A stretch of DNA of 64,000 nucleotides, taken from the NCBI RefSeq assembly GCF_013248975.1, contig NZ_JABRWH010000001.1, positions 558,001 through 622,000 of the forward strand. The letters run 5' to 3'. How positions within the stretch are numbered: position 1 is the first letter of the stretch; each line of letters starts with the position of its first letter. The stretch comes from Neobacillus endophyticus. Its GTDB lineage: Bacteria; Bacillota; Bacilli; Bacillales; Cytobacillaceae. The position numbers were made by a program, and so were the translations under genes. Of this stretch, positions 57,849 to 64,000 are shown piece by piece. The notes beneath the pieces were generated by a model. It did no database searches, was not told the DNA's origin, and was given only the letters and a program-made list of their open reading frames with translations.

Positions 57849-60275
57849 TTATCTATTTTCATTTAATTTTACTTTTTGCAGACGTAAGGCATTAAGAACA
57901 ACGGATACGGAACTGAATGCCATCGCCGCACCCGCAAGCCATGGAGCAAGGAAGCCAAGAGCAGCAATTGGAATGCCCAGCGTATTATAAGCAAGGGCCC
58001 AGAAAAGATTCTGCTTTATATTATGAATGGTCTTTTTACTTATGAATAATGCATCTGCGATACTATTTAAGTCGCCGCGTATAAGGGTGATATCAGCTAC
58101 TTCCATTGCGATATCTGTTCCAGTACCCATAGCCATTCCAATATCAGCAACTGCAAGGGCAGGTGCATCATTGATCCCATCTCCGACCATTGCCACTATC
58201 TTCCCTTGACTTTGCAATTTTTCAATTTCATTCGCCTTACCTTCTGGAAGAACTTCGGCAATCACCCTCTCAATACCTGCTTGGAATGCAATTGCTTCAG
58301 CTGTTTGCCGATTATCCCCTGTCATCATTATGACTTCAATTCCCATATTTTTAAGCCTGCCAATTGCTGCTTTTGAAGTTTCTTTCATCGTATCCGCTAC
58401 CGCTACAATCCCGGCGTAATGACCATTAATGGCTACAAGCATGGCTGTTTTCCCAGCTCTTTCAAATGCATCCATTTGATCAACAGCATCTTCAACGGAT
58501 ACAGTAAACTTATTCATTAACTTCCTTGTACCCACTAACAGATGTTTTCCATCGACTATTGCTTTGATCCCATATCCCGGAATGTTTTCAAATTCGGTTA
58601 CCTTCTTTAAGGATGTTCCTTTAGCATTTATTCCTTGCACGATCGCTTGGGCAAGAGGATGTTCTGATGATTTTTCAGCAGATCCAACCAATGATAAAAA
58701 TTCCTGTTCATTTTGATCTGGAGCTGTTAAAACATCTGTTAAAATCGGTGCTCCGTTTGTAACGGTGCCAGTTTTGTCTAAAACAACAGTTGAAATCTTA
58801 TGTGTCGTTTCTAAGTGCTCACCGCCTTTAAAGAGAATACCGAATTCAGCTGCCCGGCCTGAACCAGCCATAATAGAAGTTGGCGTGGCCAGTCCCAGGG
58901 CGCATGGGCACGCGATGACTAAAACAGCAATAAATTTCTCTAAGCTATGCGCAAAATCCCCCGGTATTATCCAAACATACCACACCAAAAATACTAGTAC
59001 GGCAATAGCAACAACAATTGGAACAAACACACCCGAAATCTTATCAGCAAGACGTTGTATTGGTGCCTTTGAACCTTGTGCTTCTTCTACTATTTTAATA
59101 ATCTGAGCCAAAGCCGTATCTCTCCCAACTTTGGTGGCTTCCACTATTAGATAACCATTTTTATTAATAGTAGCACCTATCACTTCATCTCCAATACTTT
59201 TATCAACCGGGACACTTTCACCAGTCAGCATGGACTCATCAATAACCGAACGCCCTTCGATGATCTTACCGTCAACCGGTATTTTTTCACCCGGTTTAAC
59301 ATGAAGGAGATCTCCGACCAGCACGTCTTCTATTGGTATCTCTTGTTCTATTCCTTCTCTCTCAACAATCGCGGTGTTAGCTTTCAACCCCATTAACTTC
59401 TTAATTGCTTCTGATGAACGGCCTTTTGCTTTTGCTTCAAATAGCTTGCCAAGAATAATTAAAGTAATAAGGATCGAGCTTGTTTCAAAGTAAAGTTCTA
59501 CGGAATATGGATGACGACCAATTGACATCCAGGCTAAGTACAAACTATAAAAATATGCTGCAGATGTTCCTAAAGCAACGAGAACATCCATATTTGCACT
59601 TTTATTCTTTAATGCTTTATAGGCCCCAACATAAAACTGTTTTCCAATCAAAAACTGTACTGGAGTCGCTAAAGCAAACTGTATCCAGGGGTTCATAACC
59701 ATTCTTGGTACCCAAATAAACGAGGTGAAGGAAAAGTGTCCAACCATAGCCCATAAAAGGGGCAATGAAAGGATGGCTGAAAAGAGCAACTTCCTGGTCT
59801 GTTTTTGAATTTCCTTTTGCCGATAATCAATAGACTCTTTTTCCTTTTCCTTTATATGTGCACCATATCCAAGACTTTCTACTTTCTTGATTATTTCACT
59901 TGTTGAGAGAACTGAAAGGTTATACTCAACTGTTGCTTTTTCCAACACTAAATTTACATTTGCTTTCACTACACCATTTAATTTGTTTAGTCCTTTTTCG
60001 ATTCGGGTCGCACAAGCAGCACAAGTCATTCCAGTAATATCAAATTCTGTTTTTTCCTTGACAACATCGTAACCCAAATCCTGAATCTTCTTTTCAATAT
60101 CTTCGTAATTTATTTTCTCTGGATCAAATATAATATTTGATCTTTCTAAGGCCAGATTAACATTTGCTTTTTCTATGCCTTCTAATTTATTAAGACCTTT
60201 TTCAATTCTGGTCGCACAGGCAGCACAAGTCATTCCTGATATCTGCAAATTAGTTTCCTTTACGTTTTGACTCAT
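57849..60275 (-). CDS. copA: Copper-exporting P1B-type ATPase CopA
   Basis: CopA, about 808 aa, exports Cu(I). Two N-terminal heavy-metal domains each carry [10 protein letters not shown]. Eight membrane helices include the metal site ACPCALG. The P-type core has TGESVP, the phosphorylated Asp in DKTGT, SEHPLA and [10 protein letters not shown]. The frame extends to 60284, but ATG at 60275 has AAGGAG at 8 nt. It is the last gene of csoR-copZ-copA, with a second CsoR-like site just upstream. No terminator was resolved downstream. Confidence 0.97.
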   Translation of the reverse strand: MSQNVKETNLQISGMTCAACATRIEKGLNKLEGIEKANVNLALERSNIIFDPEKINYEDIEKKIQDLGYDVVKEKTEFDITGMTCAACATRIEKGLNKLNGVVKANVNLVLEKATVEYNLSVLSTSEIIKKVESLGYGAHIKEKEKESIDYRQKEIQKQTRKLLFSAILSLPLLWAMVGHFSFTSFIWVPRMVMNPWIQFALATPVQFLIGKQFYVGAYKALKNKSANMDVLVALGTSAAYFYSLYLAWMSIGRHPYSVELYFETSSILITLIILGKLFEAKAKGRSSEAIKKLMGLKANTAIVEREGIEQEIPIEDVLVGDLLHVKPGEKIPVDGKIIEGRSVIDESMLTGESVPVDKSIGDEVIGATINKNGYLIVEATKVGRDTALAQIIKIVEEAQGSKAPIQRLADKISGVFVPIVVAIAVLVFLVWYVWIIPGDFAHSLEKFIAVLVIACPCALGLATPTSIMAGSGRAAEFGILFKGGEHLETTHKISTVVLDKTGTVTNGAPILTDVLTAPDQNEQEFLSLVGSAEKSSEHPLAQAIVQGINAKGTSLKKVTEFENIPGYGIKAIVDGKHLLVGTRKLMNKFTVSVEDAVDQMDAFERAGKTAMLVAINGHYAGIVAVADTMKETSKAAIGRLKNMGIEVIMMTGDNRQTAEAIAFQAGIERVIAEVLPEGKANEIEKLQSQGKIVAMVGDGINDAPALAVADIGMAMGTGTDIAMEVADITLIRGDLNSIADALFISKKTIHNIKQNLFWALAYNTLGIPIAALGFLAPWLAGAAMAFSSVSVVLNALRLQKVKLNENR

Positions 60276-60289
60276 AAAAGCCACTCCTT

Positions 60290-60306
60290 ATACCCCTTAT
60301 GGGTAT
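60290..60306. promoter_or_regulatory. CsoR-like operator between copZ and copA
   Basis: ATACCCCTTATGGGTAT is a near-perfect inverted repeat (ATACCC-N5-GGGTAT) of the CsoR type, immediately upstream of the copA ribosome site. It may add regulation of copA apart from copZ. Confidence 0.6.
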
Positions 60307-60359
60307 ATTTTTTTGCTAAAAGAACGTGCCTATTCATAGCACGTCTTTTTGTTCCATTT

Positions 60360-60566
60360 TTACTTTAATTCATACCCCTGATCATCAATGGTTTCTTTAA
60401 TTTTATCTAATGAAACGTCTTGCGGATTAAATTCTACCTCTACTTTAGCTGCCTTTAAATCTACTTTTACGGAGCTAACACCATTAAGTGAACCTACACT
60501 TCCTTCTACCGCTTTAACACAGTGTCCGCAAGACATCCCTTGAACATTTAATGTTACCTTTTCCAT
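60360..60566 (-). CDS. copZ: Copper chaperone CopZ
   Basis: CopZ, 68 aa, is a single ferredoxin-like heavy-metal-associated domain. It binds Cu(I) through GMSCGHC (10-16) and passes it to CopA. The length matches Bacillus CopZ. It is between csoR and copA. Confidence 0.96.
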   Translation of the reverse strand: MEKVTLNVQGMSCGHCVKAVEGSVGSLNGVSSVKVDLKAAKVEVEFNPQDVSLDKIKETIDDQGYELK

Positions 60567-60591
60567 TTATAAAACTCCCTTTCTATATTCG

Positions 60592-60945
60592 TTATTTTTT
60601 TATTAGCTTTTGAATGGTGATTAACAGTTCATCAACTACTTCATGGTCACCCTCTTGGATTCTTTCAACTACACAACTTTTCAAATGGCCTTCCAACAGA
60701 ATTTTTGCAACACTATTTAATGCTGCTTGAGTTGCTGCTATTTGATTGATGACATCATCACAATAGGTATCTTTTTCAATCAACCCCTTAATACCGCGAA
60801 TCTGTCCCTCAATACGATTTAATCTGGTGATAAGATTTTGTTTTGTTTTATCTGAATGATGGCTTTTTCGCCCCGACGCCGAAGTATTACAATGCTCATT
60901 ATTCAAAATATCATGAGTCATTTTTTCAGGATCGTTATTATGCAT
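60592..60945 (-). CDS. csoR: Copper-sensing repressor CsoR
   Basis: CsoR, about 117 aa, is the Cu(I)-sensing repressor of the operon. The four-helix core includes LNRIEGQIRGIKGLIEKD, with Cu ligands Cys in DTYCDDV, His in GHLKSC and Cys in SCVVE. A His/Asn-rich N-terminal extension of about 30 residues is present. ATG at 60945 follows AGGAGGGG; the frame to 60975 includes the operator and is not used. Confidence 0.95.
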   Translation of the reverse strand: MHNNDPEKMTHDILNNEHCNTSASGRKSHHSDKTKQNLITRLNRIEGQIRGIKGLIEKDTYCDDVINQIAATQAALNSVAKILLEGHLKSCVVERIQEGDHEVVDELLITIQKLIKK

Positions 60946-60965
60946 AACACCCCTCCTATAGATTG

Positions 60966-60994
60966 ATATTACCATACCCCCCTACCCTATTCAA
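60966..60994 (-). promoter_or_regulatory. csoR-copZ-copA promoter with CsoR operator in the spacer
   Basis: The minus strand has TTGAAT (60989-60994), a 17-nt spacer containing the operator AGGGTAGGGGGGTATGG, and TAATAT (60966-60971). Placing the repressor site between -35 and -10 fits CsoR control. Confidence 0.8.
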
Positions 60995-61094
60995 TAGGCT
61001 ATTTATATATTTTTCTTTTCAATTTAACAAATTCGAATTCAGCGCAAAGTGGAGATCCCTTTTTGTAATAAACATTTTATTTTTTTCTTACTTC

Positions 61095-61219
61095 AAAGTT
61101 TACGTATGTAACGAATATGTTTGATAATACCGTTAGTGTCATCGACAACAGCCAAAATAAAGTGTTAAAAACAATTAAAGTAGGAAAAACTCCTAACGGG
61201 ATTAGTATCATGCCTTAAA
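61095..61219 (+). pseudogene. Fragment of a YVTN-type beta-propeller repeat gene
   Basis: One frame reads KVYVCNEYV then stops; the next reads NTVSVIDNSQNKVLKTIKVG and ends KTPNGISIMP followed by TAA. This is the consensus of a YVTN beta-propeller repeat (YVTN..NTVSVID..TNKV..TI.VG..P.GI). Only one repeat remains, with a frameshift and no start. A hairpin (GCGGCTGA/TCAGCCGC, 61241-61260) with TTTTTT follows on the plus strand and was probably its terminator. Confidence 0.8.
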
Positions 61220-61240
61220 TCATAAAGCAAAGGATATGTA

Positions 61241-61266
61241 AAGCGGCTGAATACTCAGCCGCTTTT
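61241..61266 (+). terminator. Terminator downstream of the YVTN fossil
   Basis: GCGGCTGA, ATAC, TCAGCCGC then TTTTTT on the plus strand; on the minus strand the stem is followed only by TTTAC. It lies just past the stop of the convergent Fe-S protein gene and may serve both. Confidence 0.7.
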
Positions 61267-61278
61267 TTAGCAACTTTA

Positions 61279-62664
61279 TTATACACGGTGCATCATTGGC
61301 AGAGAAAACAGATAAATGTTTGCGATCGCTAGAATCACCATGAGTGCATAATACGGAACCATTATCTTAAACTTCCCTTTATTTCCAATCCGATAAGCAG
61401 TGTAAATGGATCCAATTGTCCCAATTATGATAATGAAGTACTGCAATAGCTGAACAGTCGATGCGGGAGCGAAGGCTAAGTCCCCCCTCATCACATGCAC
61501 ACCGAATAAACCAGCCGTATTGTACCAAACCGCCTTTCCTTCGGTCATAATATGGAATAAATTATGGGCTAGGTGTCCTGCCAAATCCAATGGAATAATC
61601 GCATAACCAAATCGAATAAAATTCTTCTTCACTTTCTCAACTGATCCGCCTAATAAAGTAGCTACTTTTGCTGTTGCAAATAATAATCCAACTGGAATAG
61701 CCATCGCAATGATAAAGGCTACAGTAAAGTTGACATTATAATTAGATGTTCCTGTTACAGAGCCAATCGCTTTTAAAATATCCTGCCAAATAGCGACCAT
61801 CGTTATATTTTGTACAAACACAATCCCCATAATCACCGCAGCTAAAAACGTATGCTCGAGTCTAGGCTTTTTAATTCCCCATAATTCCGAAGTTGGAACC
61901 CTTGGTGATATCCGAATGGAGTTATTTGGACAGTTTTTCACACAATTTCCACACAAGTTACAATCGGCTGAGGAATCCATTGTTCGAACAAATTGAAACA
62001 TCGGACATCCTTCTGCTTTTTCTGATCCTTTAAAACAAGATTGGGTTTTACACGTTTTACAAATTTCTGGTGTACCACGAAGCTCTAAGGAACCTGAACG
62101 GGAGTAATTGCCTGATAAACCGCCAAGAAAACAAAGTGTCTTACAAAATGTTCTTCTTTCATAGAAAACAGAAGTTCCCACTACCATGGTAACAAGTAAG
62201 AGAAGTAAATAACCTGATCCCCGCGGGTTTTCTACAACGCCCCATATATGGTCGCTATAAGTGATTGCAAGAAAGAAAAGATCAATGAACCATAGCCCAT
62301 ATTTTCTTAAAAATTTGGGTGCCGGCCTGTTACTTCCTATCGTTTTTCGAACAATATCACTTACCTTACCAAAAGGACAAATCGCACACCAAAAACGACC
62401 GATTAAAACGAAGAATAGCGGGATCAATGGCCACCACAAAACCCAAGTTAGTGATGTCCCCACATTCCTGCTCGGATCTACGGTTCCAGCCGCCAATTCA
62501 TAAACAATGACAGAGAAAACACCCAGAACCATCCATTGGAAAATTCCCGGATACCATCGGCTTTGAATAAATTTATTTAGACAAGGAATCGAAAGGAAAT
62601 TATAGGATTTATTCTCTAATATCTGTTGCTTTTCTTTGTCTAGCTTATTACTTGGAATGGCCAT
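61279..62664 (-). CDS. NapH/NosR-like membrane 4Fe-4S protein
   Basis: This polytopic membrane protein of about 461 aa has Fe-S domains related to NapH/NosR/CcoG. Cysteine motifs in order are FWCAICPFGK, CKTLCFLGG, CKTCKTQSC...EGCP (a four-Cys set) and CNLCGNCVKNCP (canonical 4Fe-4S). At least six hydrophobic segments flank them. It could pass electrons from the quinone pool to a metal or redox partner. The frame reaches 62736; ATG at 62664, 9 nt from AAAGG, is preferred and overlaps the Met-rich gene by 17 bp. Confidence 0.8.
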   Translation of the reverse strand: MAIPSNKLDKEKQQILENKSYNFLSIPCLNKFIQSRWYPGIFQWMVLGVFSVIVYELAAGTVDPSRNVGTSLTWVLWWPLIPLFFVLIGRFWCAICPFGKVSDIVRKTIGSNRPAPKFLRKYGLWFIDLFFLAITYSDHIWGVVENPRGSGYLLLLLVTMVVGTSVFYERRTFCKTLCFLGGLSGNYSRSGSLELRGTPEICKTCKTQSCFKGSEKAEGCPMFQFVRTMDSSADCNLCGNCVKNCPNNSIRISPRVPTSELWGIKKPRLEHTFLAAVIMGIVFVQNITMVAIWQDILKAIGSVTGTSNYNVNFTVAFIIAMAIPVGLLFATAKVATLLGGSVEKVKKNFIRFGYAIIPLDLAGHLAHNLFHIMTEGKAVWYNTAGLFGVHVMRGDLAFAPASTVQLLQYFIIIIGTIGSIYTAYRIGNKGKFKIMVPYYALMVILAIANIYLFSLPMMHRV

Positions 62665-63010
62665 TGGTATCATCCTTTCTTCTAAACCATTTATTCCAGA
62701 TCCCGAATACAATAAAGGAAGCATTAACGGCTCCATAGGTTCCTAAAACTTTTGCATTTGGCGGTGTTTCTCTTATTGTTTTACCCTCCATGTCCATACC
62801 GGCCATGTTGTCATTTTGTTTATAGCCGTTCATGTTCATGTTTTGGTCTTTACCTCTCATATCCATACCGGCCATCGAATTGCCTGATCTGTTATTTCCA
62901 TTCAGATTGGCTGTGGACGGAGCCATCTGCCCGCTTCCATGTGCCATGGCCACTGTTCCTCCAAAGAACACGATGATGAAAATCACTAATACCAACCACC
63001 AGCTCCTCAA
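62648..63010 (-). CDS. Met-rich putative copper-binding membrane protein
   Basis: This protein of about 120 aa has an unrecognised family. It has an N-terminal signal-anchor (about 4-22), then an exported loop with two MAGMDM(R/E)GK repeats, MNMNG and further Met, His and Asp residues, then a second hydrophobic segment near 88-104. Met clusters of this kind bind Cu(I) in known copper proteins such as CopC/PcoE-like. TTG at 63010 is preferred (GAGGTGA 5 nt upstream) over GTG 63019. It is translationally coupled to the NapH-like gene. Confidence 0.75.
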   Translation of the reverse strand: MRSWWLVLVIFIIVFFGGTVAMAHGSGQMAPSTANLNGNNRSGNSMAGMDMRGKDQNMNMNGYKQNDNMAGMDMEGKTIRETPPNAKVLGTYGAVNASFIVFGIWNKWFRRKDDTNGHSK

Positions 63011-63172
63011 AACCTTCACCTCATTCCCAAAAATAGACGCTTAAAAAGCTATCCAAACTTTAATAAAAAAGTTTGCAGAAACTTTGATTTTTTTTTGGAT
63101 AAAATTTGTCGGTTTTCGGAATATAAGAATATCTGTGCTTTTCGTCCTTTTTTATCTCCCCCTACGAAAAAT

Positions 63173-63200
63173 GACCAAATCGCAATCAAACGATTTGGTC
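63173..63200 (-). terminator. Probable terminator of plsC
   Basis: GACCAAATCG and CGATTTGGTC form a perfect 10-bp stem; on the minus strand ATTTTTCG follows. It lies about 115 bp past the plsC stop. No convincing gene occupies 63020-63313. Confidence 0.6.
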
Positions 63201-63313
63201 TGCTTGTTATGTAACTATGGTTTTCAGGTCCCATAAAATAGGTCTATAGATTACTAGCAAAAAGCGGCCCCCATTTCAAACTTCCTTTCTTTCATTGGCG
63301 GAGACACTTCTCT

Positions 63314-63886
63314 TTATTTACTAACGCTTATTAGTTTCTGTTCTAGAATTTCTAAATAATATTTTCGTTCTTTCTTTTCATTTGTATTTATATGAATTGG
63401 CTCTCCGAATATAAGATGTGTTTTTTTCCGTGAAATTAATTCTCTTAAATTATTGGGACCGATATATGTTACAGGAAATATAGGGACTCCCGCTCGTTGA
63501 GCAATTGTGATCACTCCCTGCTTTAATGCTGTTTGTTCAGTTGCTCGGGTCCCGCTTGGAAAGATTCCTACTATTTCACCATTTGATAAGAGCCTGGCTG
63601 GTATTTTTAACACACTGGGCCCAGGATTCTCTCTGTCTACAGGAAAGGCATTTAATTTCTTCATTAGCCAAGATGTAAACTTATGATCAAAAAGTTGCTT
63701 TTTGGCCATATAATTTATTTTTAATGGATATAAAGTGGCGCCAAGGCAGAGAACGTCAACCCACCCAGTATGGGTGCAAGCAATCACAAAGGGTCCTCTC
63801 TTTGGAAGAACTTCTTTGTTAATAACCTCCGCTTTGCCAAATATTCTAAAGAACAATTTAAATAATAAGGCAATACCACTATACAT
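63314..63886 (-). CDS. plsC: 1-acyl-sn-glycerol-3-phosphate acyltransferase family protein (PlsC-like)
   Basis: This PlsC-like acyltransferase of 190 aa adds the second acyl chain to lysophosphatidic acid. The catalytic HX4D motif is HTGWVD (38-43), and the substrate motif is FPSGTR, in place of the common FPEGTR. The N-terminus has a membrane-associating stretch. GGGGGAAG precedes ATG at 63886. Other acyltransferases of this fold use different lysolipids, so the exact substrate is inferred. Confidence 0.85.
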   Translation of the reverse strand: MYSGIALLFKLFFRIFGKAEVINKEVLPKRGPFVIACTHTGWVDVLCLGATLYPLKINYMAKKQLFDHKFTSWLMKKLNAFPVDRENPGPSVLKIPARLLSNGEIVGIFPSGTRATEQTALKQGVITIAQRAGVPIFPVTYIGPNNLRELISRKKTHLIFGEPIHINTNEKKERKYYLEILEQKLISVSK

Positions 63887-64000
63887 TTTACTTCCCCCTT
63901 TTTAGGCCATTTCGGTAGAGTATGGACAGCCCAATAATTTCCATCCATTAATATTTTATCACTAACTATTAGTACTAGATACTAATTTTTATTGAGATTC

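Noticed and set aside
63049-63234. 61-aa minus-strand open frame between the Met-rich gene and plsC
   Set aside because: It overlaps a terminator hairpin, lacks a ribosome site and has low-complexity basic sequence.

Overview
The window is a low-GC Gram-positive chromosome segment. Its gene order follows the Bacillus subtilis yun/yur/yus region: yunFED, sufCDSUB, metNPQ, yusD-E-F, gcvH, yusI, fadNAE, yuzL, yusU. Sporulation genes (a YuzL-type small spore protein, a CotF-like coat protein), strong AGGAGG-type ribosome sites and Bacillus-type riboswitches all fit a spore-forming member of Bacillaceae, Neobacillus/Mesobacillus-like. The species cannot be fixed from this sequence alone. No rRNA, tRNA, CRISPR array, prophage or intact insertion sequence is visible.

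Layout. 0-9 kb (minus): yunF-yunE-yunD, then the complete SUF Fe-S assembly operon sufC-D-S-U-B. 9-14 kb (minus): methionine importer metNPQ and an O-acetylhomoserine sulfhydrylase gene, each behind its own SAM (S-box) riboswitch. 13.7-16.4 kb (minus): yusD, yusF-yusE, gcvH and yusI. 16.5-22 kb (minus): fatty-acid beta-oxidation operon fadN-A-E with a FadR-type operator. 22-28.9 kb: yuzL, yusU, a RodA/FtsW-family gene, a DUF4931 protein, uppP, an azoreductase, and an SDR-histidine kinase gene pair. 29-31.4 kb (minus): nfeD-floT (flotillin) behind a c-di-AMP (ydaO/yuaA) riboswitch. 31.5-41.8 kb (mostly minus): cystine-type ABC importer, APC permease, nadE, serine hydrolase, acyl-CoA thioesterase (plus), DUF3231, a small unknown, AI-2E exporter family, polysaccharide deacetylase. 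42.4-53.2 kb (plus): DUF192, then the arginine deiminase island argR, arcR, a membrane protein, arcD1, arcA, arcB, arcD2, arcC and an M20 dipeptidase. 53.5-57.3 kb: CotF-like coat protein, L,D-transpeptidase, a second polysaccharide deacetylase. 57.5-63 kb: a decayed RodA fragment, csoR-copZ-copA copper efflux, a decayed YVTN fragment, and a Met-rich membrane protein coupled to a NapH-like Fe-S membrane protein. The window ends with plsC.

The ADI island is self-contained for anaerobic ATP from arginine: ArcD imports arginine and exports ornithine, ArcA makes citrulline, ArcB makes carbamoyl phosphate, ArcC makes ATP. ArgR, an ArcR-like Crp/Fnr protein and an internal terminator offer control. 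The copper region joins CsoR-regulated export with an adjacent uncharacterised Met-rich/Fe-S pair that could handle copper redox chemistry (inference).

Most unusual signals: the c-di-AMP riboswitch placed in front of nfeD-floT; a three-copy structured repeat whose right end abuts the A-tract of a terminator hairpin in every case; a MITE-like repeat in full and 26-bp forms; the Met-rich/NapH-like pair; and two small gene fossils flanking the copper operon.
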